Shown here: positions 26,147 to 33,914 of the stretch, piece by piece
Layout: each line of letters starts with the position of its first letter
Numbering within the stretch: the first letter of the stretch is position 1
Assembly (NCBI GenBank): GCA_025774845.1
Contig: JALGZP010000008.1
Span: 1 to 51,619, forward strand
DNA: 51,619 bases
DNA from: a bacterium
Lineage (GTDB): Bacteria > Arandabacterota > Arandabacteria > Arandabacterales > Arandabacteraceae
Direction: 5' to 3'
The notes under the pieces: generated by a model
The model's database searches: none
Seen by the model: the letters and a program-made list of their open reading frames with translations, nothing else
Told to the model about the DNA's origin: nothing
Position numbers and translations under genes: made by a program

Positions 26147-28240
26147 GTGAGGGAGTATAAGAGTAGCGACATTAGAAATGTGGTATTGGTGTCACACGGC
26201 GGGGCGGGTAAAACCTCACTTGCCGAGTGCCTGCTGTTTGCTGCGAAAGCCACCCAGCGGCTTGGCAAGGTGGATGATGGCAGTTCGATCCTGGACTACG
26301 GTGACGATGAGATAGAGCGCAAGATCACCATAAACCTCGCGGTTGCCCATCTTGACTGGCGTGATGTTCGAATCAACCTTATAGACACTCCGGGCTATGC
26401 CGACTTCTACGGTGATACAAAGGCGGGTATCAGAGCCGCCGATAGCGCGCTCGTCCTCGTGAGGGCCGACGGTGGCGTCGAAGTGGGCACCGAGAAGGTG
26501 TGGGAGTTCGCGAAAGAGTATTCACTTCCCAGGATGGTCGTGGTCAACCGGATGGACAAGGAATACGCCGACTTCGATAAGGTCGTCGGTCAGGCCAGGA
26601 GCAACCTCGGAGGTCCTGTGGTTGTCGCGCAGCTTCCGGTCGGTGCGGGTGACGCATTTTCGGGTGTGGTCGATCTGCTTTCGATGAAGTACTACAAGTA
26701 TGATAGAAGCGGATCGGGTGCCGGGATGATGCAGGAAATCCCCGCCGAGATGGCCGATCAGGCCAAGACCATGAGAAAGGAGATGGTCGAGAGCATTGCC
26801 GAATGCAGTGACGATCTCATGGAGGCATATCTTGAGGATAAAGAAATCAAGGCGGACGTTCTCTCCGCTGCTTATAAGGAAGGATTCGCCACGGGCAAGA
26901 TAATTCCTGTGGTGTGCACGTCTTCCCAGTTCAACATCGGGACCCAGCAGATACTTGACAGTATCGCTCATGTGTTCCCATCACCGGCCGATGTCGGTAC
27001 GTTCAGGGCCAGGGCTTCACAGGAGACTGATGAGATCGAGCGTAAGGTTTCCTCCGACGAGCCGTTTGCAGCCATTGTATTCAAAACCATCTCGGAACCC
27101 CACGTGGGCGACATGTCGATCTTGAGAGTCTTTAGCGGAAAGGTGCTTGAAGGGACCGACGTCTATAACGCCACCAAGGACAATACGGAGAGGTTCACGC
27201 AGATTTACACGCTGATGGGCCGGGAAAGGCGTGAGGTGAACAGACTGGTTGCAGGTGACATCGGTGCAACCGTGAAGCTCCGCGACACGGGGACCAATGA
27301 CACGCTTTGTGCAAAGAGCTCACCCGTCATCATCCACCCGATCCTGTTCCCCAGGCCGGTGGTGAGGGATGCAATCGAGGCCAAGACAAAGGGAGACGAG
27401 GACAAGATATCGAGCGGGCTTGCCAGGCTTCATCAGGAGGATCTGACTTTCTCGATGACAGTCGACGGTGAGACCAAGCAGACTCTGATATCGGGTCTCG
27501 GCGAGCTCCATCTCGATGTCGTTTTAAAGCGCCTGAAAGACCGGTTCAATGTCGATGTCAACCTGATAAAGCCACGCGTTGCATTTCGGGAGACCATCAG
27601 GAGCACGGCCGAGTCGCAGGGCAAATACAAGAAACAGACTGGTGGCCGGGGACAATATGGGGACGTATGGCTTAAGATCGAACCGCTTGCAAGGTCAGCG
27701 GGCTTTGAGTTTGCCAATAAGTTGGTTGGAGGCGCAGTCCCAACGAAGTATGTCCCGGCTGTTGAGAAGGGTGTTGTCGAATGCATGGAGGCAGGCCCCC
27801 TGGCGGGCTATAAAGTCGTCGACCTCAAGGCCACGATTTTTGACGGCTCTTACCATGATGTCGACTCATCAGATATGGCGTTCAAGATCGCCTCATCCAT
27901 GGCCTTCAAGAAATGCTTCATGGATGCCAAGCCGGTATTGCTCGAGCCAATAATGAACATCGTCGTGACCGTGCCCGATGAGCATCTCGGTGATGTCATG
28001 GGTGACCTTTCCGGCAAGCGCGGTAAGATCCAGGGTATCGACGCCAAAGGCCATCTCCAGGTCGTTAGAGCCCAGGTCCCGCTTGCCGAGCTCTACAAGT
28101 ACTCGACCACTTTAAGATCGATGACCCAGGGCCGGGGTGGGTACGAACGTGACTTCTCGCACTATGAGCAAGTCCCGCACGAGGCCGCCCAGAAGGTAAT
28201 CGACGAGGCCAAGGCCGAAAAGGAAGAAGCGAAAAAGTAG
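26147..28240 (+). CDS. EF-G-like translational GTPase (EF-G2/FusA2 type)
   Basis: A 697-residue GTPase with the full EF-G domain set. G1 is SHGGAGKTSL (canonical EF-G has AHIDAGKTT), G3 DTPGYADF and G4 NRMDKE. Domain II begins near 290, domain IV contains QTGGRGQYGDVWLKIEP, and domain V contains EPIMNIVVTVPDEHLGDVMG. The switch region reads DEIERKITIN rather than E-R-x-R-G-I-T-I. These changes mark the EF-G-like paralog group, not the main elongation factor. The start is GTG 26147, with GGGGGAG (26134-26140) 6 bases upstream; ATG 26132 and 26141 lie at or before that site. Role may be in ribosome recycling or stress; unproven. Confidence 0.85.
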   Translation: MREYKSSDIRNVVLVSHGGAGKTSLAECLLFAAKATQRLGKVDDGSSILDYGDDEIERKITINLAVAHLDWRDVRINLIDTPGYADFYGDTKAGIRAADSALVLVRADGGVEVGTEKVWEFAKEYSLPRMVVVNRMDKEYADFDKVVGQARSNLGGPVVVAQLPVGAGDAFSGVVDLLSMKYYKYDRSGSGAGMMQEIPAEMADQAKTMRKEMVESIAECSDDLMEAYLEDKEIKADVLSAAYKEGFATGKIIPVVCTSSQFNIGTQQILDSIAHVFPSPADVGTFRARASQETDEIERKVSSDEPFAAIVFKTISEPHVGDMSILRVFSGKVLEGTDVYNATKDNTERFTQIYTLMGRERREVNRLVAGDIGATVKLRDTGTNDTLCAKSSPVIIHPILFPRPVVRDAIEAKTKGDEDKISSGLARLHQEDLTFSMTVDGETKQTLISGLGELHLDVVLKRLKDRFNVDVNLIKPRVAFRETIRSTAESQGKYKKQTGGRGQYGDVWLKIEPLARSAGFEFANKLVGGAVPTKYVPAVEKGVVECMEAGPLAGYKVVDLKATIFDGSYHDVDSSDMAFKIASSMAFKKCFMDAKPVLLEPIMNIVVTVPDEHLGDVMGDLSGKRGKIQGIDAKGHLQVVRAQVPLAELYKYSTTLRSMTQGRGGYERDFSHYEQVPHEAAQKVIDEAKAEKEEAKK

Positions 28241-28248
28241 GTAGTTCT

Positions 28249-29169
28249 CTGATTCCCACCGAACTTGGCATATCAACCTCCTGGAATGGTGCCGGTACTG
28301 AAGACGGCGGACAGTTGGTCGATGAGATCACCGACCTGGGGTTTGAGCGTCTTGAGGTGGAGTACAGGGTAAGCGAAAACGCCGTCCCCGGGATCGAAGA
28401 GGCGGTCCGCTCAGGCAGGATCGCGGTGTCGAGTGTTCACAACTTCTCACCGCTCCCCGCAAGCAATAAGCCCTCAAACTGGGGCGGAGACACGCTTTCA
28501 CTCTCATCTCCTGATGAGCCGGAACGATCCGAAGCCGTCAACCTGACACTGAGGTCGCTTGAACTTGCGAAGAGACTGGGAGCGAAGGCCCTGATTCTTC
28601 ACATGGGTGAGGTCGATACGGGCCGGGGTTTCTTTAAAGAGCTCGCGGATGTTGTCAAGGCTGAGGGTGTCGCATCTGCCGATGCTCGCAAGATTCGTCA
28701 AAACCTGACGGAAGCCAGGGATGTCCGAAAACCTGCTTTCCTCGATTCGGCTGTCAAAAGTCTCAAGGAGTTGCTTGCCCGGTCGGAAGACTCAGGGGTC
28801 ACGGTATGCATTGAGAACCGTTACTTCCACAACCAGATACCGCTTCCCGATGAAGTGATCCACATCATACGGGAGATACCCTCACCCAGGCTGCGCTACT
28901 GGCATGATCTGGGTCATGCCCACGTGGAGGAGGTGCTCGGGTTTTCTTCTCATCTTGAGGTGCTTGATCTTCTCGAGGCTCACATCTTCGGCATGCACAT
29001 CCATGACTCGGTCTTTGTTCGCGATCACAAGGCCCCCGGAACCGGAGAAATAGACTTCGCCGGTGTTTTCGCGAAGATAAACCGGCCTGTAATAAGCGTC
29101 CTTGAACTCGCCTCATCCGTCACCAAGGACGACATTCGCCGCTCCACAGATTTCTTGGCGGCGCTATAG
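28249..29169 (+). CDS. Xylose-isomerase-like TIM barrel protein, apparent CTG start
   Basis: A soluble sugar-phosphate isomerase/epimerase-like TIM barrel of about 306 residues. Landmarks are GISTSWNGAG (first strand), GFERLEVEYR, VSSVHNFSPLP, ALILHMGEVD, VCIENRYFHNQIP, YWHDLGHAH and a final ISVLELASS, with His, Glu and Asp at likely metal positions. The first ATG, GTG or TTG in frame is TTG 28315, which would cut off the conserved first strand IPTELGISTSWN. The true start is therefore probably CTG 28249, or ATT 28252, with TAGGT just after the EF-G-like stop as ribosome site. It is coupled to the EF-G-like gene. Substrate unknown. Confidence 0.65.
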   Translation: MIPTELGISTSWNGAGTEDGGQLVDEITDLGFERLEVEYRVSENAVPGIEEAVRSGRIAVSSVHNFSPLPASNKPSNWGGDTLSLSSPDEPERSEAVNLTLRSLELAKRLGAKALILHMGEVDTGRGFFKELADVVKAEGVASADARKIRQNLTEARDVRKPAFLDSAVKSLKELLARSEDSGVTVCIENRYFHNQIPLPDEVIHIIREIPSPRLRYWHDLGHAHVEEVLGFSSHLEVLDLLEAHIFGMHIHDSVFVRDHKAPGTGEIDFAGVFAKINRPVISVLELASSVTKDDIRRSTDFLAAL

Positions 29170-29222
29170 CCCCGATATCGTTTTCCCTTGATTATGGGCT
29201 CTAAAAATGCCAAATAACTAGT

Positions 29223-30872
29223 ATGATGTCCCCCGAGCACAAGGCCCGCCCGATTCTGAGACTCAGCAATGTAAGACGTGTCATTCAGGTCGTGGTGTTC
29301 GTGCTGTTCCTCGGAATACTGATCCGAACGGTTTCACCTGTAGAAACCTGGCTTCCGCCCGATTTCTTTCTGCGTATGGACCCCCTGACCGCGGTTTCCT
29401 CAATGTTGGCGTCACGCAATGCCGTTGACTTCTTTCCCAAGTTTGTACCTGCTCTCGTCGTGGTCGTCCTCACGATCATACTGGGCAGGTTCTTCTGTAA
29501 CTGGGTATGTCCACTCGGGACCACGATAGACATATGGGACCGTCTCCTGGGCAGAAAGCGGAAGAGGCGAAGCGAGCCCAGGATCAAACATTCTCGTGGG
29601 CTCCGAAACATCAAGTATTACCTCCTCGGTGCTTTTCTTGTGGCTGCACTCTTCAGTACCCAGATTGCCTGGCTGATGGACCCGATTCCGATCGCGACCA
29701 GGAGCTATGCGGTGGTCGTCTATCCCTATCTCACCTTTGCCGCCAGAGCCGTGCTCGATCCCCTCTGGCAGGTCCCTGTCGTGAGTGGGATCTCGGAGCC
29801 CATATACGATTTCCTCAAACAGTACGTGTTATTCCCGAATCCTGAGATCGGGTACCAGACGATAACGGCACTCCATCATATCTCGTTTCTTTTCTTTGGG
29901 CTGATACTGGTGCTTTCATTCCTCGACCGGAGATTCTGGTGCCGCTATCTCTGTCCGCTGGGTGCAATGCTCGGACTCCTGTCGAAAGTCAGTTTCCTGA
30001 GGTGGGTCGTCAACAGGGACACTTGCACGGAGTGCAACCGGTGTGTCCACGAGTGTAAGACCGCCGCGATTGCCGACAAGGCCGGCGGGTACCGGCCGCA
30101 GGAGTGTGTCGAGTGCTTCAACTGCCAGGATGTCTGTCCTGAGGATGCTATAGGTTTCAATTTCCAGTCTCCTGTGGGGAGTATCAGGGATGAGAGGAAG
30201 GCGATTCCGGCAGGGCTCGATCTATCGAAGCGCCGGTTTCTCGAATCGGCCGTCGTTGCGGCAGTCACAGTACCCCTGCTCAAACTCAAGGTATCCGATC
30301 GTGACTTCCCTCCATGGTTGATCCGGCCGCCGGGGGCTCTGCCCGAAGAGGAGTTTCTCGACAGATGCGTGCGGTGCGCGAAGTGTATGAAGGTGTGTCC
30401 CACTAACGGCCTCCAGCCGACCGTTTTTGAAGCCGGCCTTGAGGGCATGGGTACACCCAAGCTCGTGCCTGCCATGGGCTATTGCGATTATGAGTGTAAC
30501 TCGTGTTCGCAGGTCTGTCCTACCGGTGCCATTAGGAGCCTGTCGCTTGAGGAGAAGAAGGAGACCAAGATCGGCATAGCCTATTTCAACAAGAACAAGT
30601 GCTACCCATGGAATGAGAATCTCGATTGTCTGGTTTGCGAGGAGCACTGTCCGACTCCGGAGAAATCGATCAAGTTCTGGGACACCGAAGTCCTTGCGCA
30701 GGAAACGAACAAACTCATCGTGGTCAAACGACCTTATGTTGTGACAGAGACGTGTATAGGCTGCGGTATCTGCGAGAAGAAGTGCCCCCTGAAGGATGAG
30801 CCGGGTATCCGTGTCACCGCCCGCGGTGAGGACCGGCACCCCGAGCGCTATTCCGGAGGGCGGGGAGTCTGA
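29223..30872 (+). CDS. Membrane ferredoxin fusion: NapH-like half plus NapG/MauM-like half
   Basis: A 549-residue protein. The N-terminal half has about five membrane segments and the NapH-type paired C-x3-C-P motifs (FCNWVCPLG and WCRYLCPLG), then CTECNRCVHECK and CVECFNCQDVCP. After residue 335 comes SKRRFLESAVVAAVTVPLL, which looks like a twin-arginine signal inside the protein. Then comes a NapG/MauM-like half with CVRCAKCMKVCP, CNSCSQVCP, CLVCEEHCP and CIGCGICEKKCP, giving room for six [4Fe-4S] clusters. It should take electrons from quinol and pass them to a partner outside the membrane. No clear ribosome site lies before ATG 29223. It leads a four-gene cluster with DUF6599-like and two DUF362 genes. 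Confidence 0.8.
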   Translation: MMSPEHKARPILRLSNVRRVIQVVVFVLFLGILIRTVSPVETWLPPDFFLRMDPLTAVSSMLASRNAVDFFPKFVPALVVVVLTIILGRFFCNWVCPLGTTIDIWDRLLGRKRKRRSEPRIKHSRGLRNIKYYLLGAFLVAALFSTQIAWLMDPIPIATRSYAVVVYPYLTFAARAVLDPLWQVPVVSGISEPIYDFLKQYVLFPNPEIGYQTITALHHISFLFFGLILVLSFLDRRFWCRYLCPLGAMLGLLSKVSFLRWVVNRDTCTECNRCVHECKTAAIADKAGGYRPQECVECFNCQDVCPEDAIGFNFQSPVGSIRDERKAIPAGLDLSKRRFLESAVVAAVTVPLLKLKVSDRDFPPWLIRPPGALPEEEFLDRCVRCAKCMKVCPTNGLQPTVFEAGLEGMGTPKLVPAMGYCDYECNSCSQVCPTGAIRSLSLEEKKETKIGIAYFNKNKCYPWNENLDCLVCEEHCPTPEKSIKFWDTEVLAQETNKLIVVKRPYVVTETCIGCGICEKKCPLKDEPGIRVTARGEDRHPERYSGGRGV

Positions 30873-30896
30873 GTGATCGTGAGGGGAGTAAGTAGC

Positions 30897-31853
30897 ATGA
30901 GTCAAGGTAAGGTTGTGTCGTCAAAGTCCGTCATCGTTCTGGTGCTGCTGGCAATCATCGTGGGGTGCGGCGCCGAGAAGGGCGCCTACACCCACCTCTT
31001 TCCTGTACCTGGTGACATTGACGGTGTCAGTGCCCTCGGTGCGACTGCGGAGTACAGGGATAGCACGCTCTACGATTTCTTAAACGGCGGCGCAGAACTC
31101 TATTTCGATTATGACATCGTCGCAGTGGCCGGTGGGGAATATGAGACCGAAGCGGGCTCGGAGATCGAGGTGAGTGTGTATGATATGGGAACCGCTGCCG
31201 GCGCGTTCGGGATATACAGTACCGTCCGGTACGGTGGGGCTGACTTTGTCGATATCGGTAACGAGGGCATGAAGACCTCCTCCTCGCTCGACTTCTGGAA
31301 GGGACAATACTACTGCAGGCTCCTCGCGTTTGATGAGATGCCCGGGTCCGAAGAGGCCATGACTGCTCTCGGAGAAGCGCTTGCCGCGAACATCACTGAG
31401 GCCGGCGCGCTGCCCGGTATAATAGATCTCCTGCCGCCACAGTCAAGGATCGCCCGGAGTGAGAAGTACTTTGTAAAGCCCCTCGCGCTTAACAACATCC
31501 GCTACATCGATTCAGAGAACGTGCTTCACCTCGGTGACGATACTGAAGGCGTGGCCGCCACGTACAAAGCGGGTGGGATTGACGTGACCGGTTTCATTAT
31601 CTCCTATCCGACGGCGGAGGCCGCGGCCGTGGCGTTCGAGTCATACATTTTCCATCTCGGTGAACAGGGGACGCTGGACCATCGCGACCGCTCGGCCCAG
31701 GTTGAGTTTGAGGACGGCACGAGGTCATTCGTCATCATCCGCGAGGCCTACATCCTTGGTGTTTGGGACGCGAAGGATCCGAGCTCGGACTTCGACTTTA
31801 TCAAAAACGCATTGGTGAAGATAGAAAAAGCACTTAACTTAAGGAAGGGTTAG
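30897..31853 (+). CDS. DUF6599-like lipoprotein
   Basis: A 318-residue lipoprotein: signal peptide ending in IIVGCG (lipobox). Then TLYDFLNGGAELYFDYDIV and EVSVYDMGTAAGAFGIYSTV, which I recognise as the pattern of the DUF6599 family (N-G-G-A-E-x-Y, then Y-D-M and A-F-G-I-Y-S). Function of that family is unknown. ATG 30897 is chosen because GAGGGGAG lies 8 bases upstream; an in-frame GTG at 30873 overlaps the previous stop region. The gene sits 24 bases after the iron-sulfur membrane protein and 2 bases before the first DUF362 gene, so the products likely work together at the outer face of the inner membrane. Confidence 0.7.
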   Translation: MSQGKVVSSKSVIVLVLLAIIVGCGAEKGAYTHLFPVPGDIDGVSALGATAEYRDSTLYDFLNGGAELYFDYDIVAVAGGEYETEAGSEIEVSVYDMGTAAGAFGIYSTVRYGGADFVDIGNEGMKTSSSLDFWKGQYYCRLLAFDEMPGSEEAMTALGEALAANITEAGALPGIIDLLPPQSRIARSEKYFVKPLALNNIRYIDSENVLHLGDDTEGVAATYKAGGIDVTGFIISYPTAEAAAVAFESYIFHLGEQGTLDHRDRSAQVEFEDGTRSFVIIREAYILGVWDAKDPSSDFDFIKNALVKIEKALNLRKG

Positions 31854-31855
31854 CC

Positions 31856-32842
31856 ATGGATGAAAAGAGACTGCACAGACGCGCATTTCTTAAGAGCATG
31901 GCCGTGGCCGGTCTGGCCGCGACGTGCCCGCACCTCATCGGATGCGGTGGTGAGAAGGAGAAGGTGGCCGGGGGGACCACGGTCCTGCGCACCATGAAGG
32001 GGGCCGCGAGGCAGGATATCGGACTCGCGATTGCCAGGGGCAGTGACGATCCAAAGAAGCTCGTACGGGCGGCGATCGATGCGGTCGGTGGCATAGAGCG
32101 GTTTGTCAGGAAGGGTGACACGGTTGCGGTCAAACCCAACATCGCGTGGAGCCGGACACCCGAACAGGCTGCGAACACCAACCCCCTCGTAGTTGAGACT
32201 GTCGTTGAGATGTGCCAGGATGCCGGTGCGAAGCAGGTCAATGTGTTTGATTACCCCTGCAATCCCGTGAGACGAACCTACCGGCTGAGCGGAATCGAGG
32301 AAGCCGTGAAGCGCGCCGGCGGAGATATCGGCTATATGGACGAGCGGAAGTTTGAGGATGTGTCCATTCCCGAGGGCAGGAGCATCAAGTCCTGGAAGAT
32401 GTATGCGGACGCGTTTGACGCCGACGTCCTGATAAATGTGCCTGTGCTTAAGCACCACAGCCTGGCAAGACTGACGATGGGTATGAAGAATCTCATGGGC
32501 CTTCTCGGTGGGAATCGTGAGAGTATCCACCCGAACCTCGATCAGAAACTCGCGGACATAAACACGGTTATCAAACCGCATCTGACCATCATGGATGCCT
32601 TCCGTGTGCTCAAGGCGCACGGTCCCAACGCGGGTACACCGGATGATGTGATACTTGCGCGGCACCTGATTGTGGGTACTGATCCTGTTGCCGTTGATTC
32701 CTACGGGGCAACGCTTTTCCGGGATCTGACGGGGCAGCAACTGTCCGGGGAGGACATCGGTTACATCCGGATAGGACACGAGATGGGTCTCGGTGAGATG
32801 GACCTTGCCAGGGTAGAACAGCAACTGATCGACGTGGCATAG
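31856..32842 (+). CDS. DUF362 protein with Tat signal and lipobox
   Basis: A 328-residue protein. The N-terminus carries a twin-arginine motif (HRRAFLKSMAVAGLAA) and then LIGCGG, a likely lipobox, so it should be exported folded and lipid-anchored. The DUF362 core is visible: VAVKPNIAWS (KPN motif), DAGAKQVNVFD, VPVLKHHSLARLTMGMKNLMG (K-H-H) and DPVAVDSYGATLF. DUF362 proteins often sit beside ferredoxin genes; this copy has no [4Fe-4S] Cys set of its own. Folded export suggests a bound cofactor. Function unknown. Confidence 0.8.
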   Translation: MDEKRLHRRAFLKSMAVAGLAATCPHLIGCGGEKEKVAGGTTVLRTMKGAARQDIGLAIARGSDDPKKLVRAAIDAVGGIERFVRKGDTVAVKPNIAWSRTPEQAANTNPLVVETVVEMCQDAGAKQVNVFDYPCNPVRRTYRLSGIEEAVKRAGGDIGYMDERKFEDVSIPEGRSIKSWKMYADAFDADVLINVPVLKHHSLARLTMGMKNLMGLLGGNRESIHPNLDQKLADINTVIKPHLTIMDAFRVLKAHGPNAGTPDDVILARHLIVGTDPVAVDSYGATLFRDLTGQQLSGEDIGYIRIGHEMGLGEMDLARVEQQLIDVA

Positions 32843-32860
32843 CAGGCGAGGCGGATAAGC

Positions 32861-33796
32861 ATGAACCGAAGGCGTTTCCTTAAGGCCGGTGGCGCCGCTC
32901 TTGCGGCAGGCCTGGTACCCTGGAATCTATCGCTGGGCGACGAGAAGCCCAAGGCCCTGGTCTGGGAGATAGAAGGAGCTGCACGTGATGCGGTTCGAAG
33001 CCTCTTCTCCTCATTAGGCGGTATCAAGAATCTTCTTCCCGGAGATCCATCCAAGGCAAGCGTACTCATAAAACCCAACATCTGTCTTCCCCATCCTTCC
33101 GGGCGGGCCACGACCACATCACCCGGGCTTGTCGATGCTCTCTGTGAGTTTTTGGTGGATGCCGGGGTGAAGGAAGTCATCATCACCGACCACACCCTTC
33201 AGAAAGCAGCTTTCTTCAAGAAAGTCGAACTCGTGAAGGTGGCTGACAAGTACCCGGCCGCCAAACTCGTGCTTGCGAATGAGCGGACCTTCTTCGGGCC
33301 CATTGAAGTAGCGGGCAAGGTCTTAAAGCAAACCGAGGTTCTCAAGATGCTTTCGAGTACCGATCTCTTCATCAACGTTGCCGCCGCCAAGCATCATTCC
33401 GCCGCACGGGTCAGCCTTGCGATTAAGAACCTGATGGGTGTCATCTGGGACCGGTCGGCTTTCCACACGCGGTTGGATCTCTCGCAGGCAATAGGCGATC
33501 TCGCGACGGCGGTACGCCCTGATCTCAACATTATCGATGCCGGCCGGGTCCTCCTTAACGGAGGCCCGACGGGTCCGGGACCTGTTATTGAAGACAACAG
33601 GCTCTTTGCCGGTACCGATATCCTCGCTCTCGACTCGGTGGTTACATCACGTTACAGGTTCGGCGGCAGGAGCCTCTCAGCCAAAGAAGTGCCACATCTC
33701 ATGGCTGCATTCGAAAACGGGGTCGGAGAAATCAATCTTAAGCGGATAGACGTGAAGACCATCAAGAGTGTCCCTGAAGCCCCTGAGTCAGAGTAG
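32861..33796 (+). CDS. Second DUF362 protein with Tat signal
   Basis: A 311-residue paralog of the preceding gene. It starts MNRRRFLKAGGAALAAG, a clear Tat signal with no lipobox. Core motifs are VLIKPNICLPHP, VDAGVKEVIITDHT, VAAAKHHSAARVSLAIKNLMG and DILALDSVVTSRY. The shared K-H-H and K-N-L-M-G segments show both copies keep the same site. The pair may act as a heterodimer or on successive steps; neither is shown. It starts 18 bases after the first copy, with GAGGCGG upstream. Confidence 0.8.
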   Translation: MNRRRFLKAGGAALAAGLVPWNLSLGDEKPKALVWEIEGAARDAVRSLFSSLGGIKNLLPGDPSKASVLIKPNICLPHPSGRATTTSPGLVDALCEFLVDAGVKEVIITDHTLQKAAFFKKVELVKVADKYPAAKLVLANERTFFGPIEVAGKVLKQTEVLKMLSSTDLFINVAAAKHHSAARVSLAIKNLMGVIWDRSAFHTRLDLSQAIGDLATAVRPDLNIIDAGRVLLNGGPTGPGPVIEDNRLFAGTDILALDSVVTSRYRFGGRSLSAKEVPHLMAAFENGVGEINLKRIDVKTIKSVPEAPESE

Positions 33797-33830
33797 ACTT
33801 GCCTCGCCCTTAGGGTACCCAAAAGTCCTC

Positions 33831-33860
33831 TTGACAGCCCCATCGAAATCGCGATAGCCT
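33831..33860 (+). promoter_or_regulatory. Candidate promoter of the MBL/lamin-tail protein gene
   Basis: A perfect TTGACA (33831-33836), an 18-base spacer and TAGCCT (33855-33860, 3 of 6) lie about 55 bases before ATG 33915. The -10 is weak. Confidence 0.35.
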
Positions 33861-33914
33861 GCGGGTGTCAGCGCCAACTGAGATTCCACAACCTTGAGCA
33901 AGGAGGGCCCAGCT

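Noticed and set aside
31850-32824. Open frame of about 324 codons antisense to the first DUF362 gene
   Set aside because: Same reason: shadow of a conserved gene, with no signal or motif of its own.
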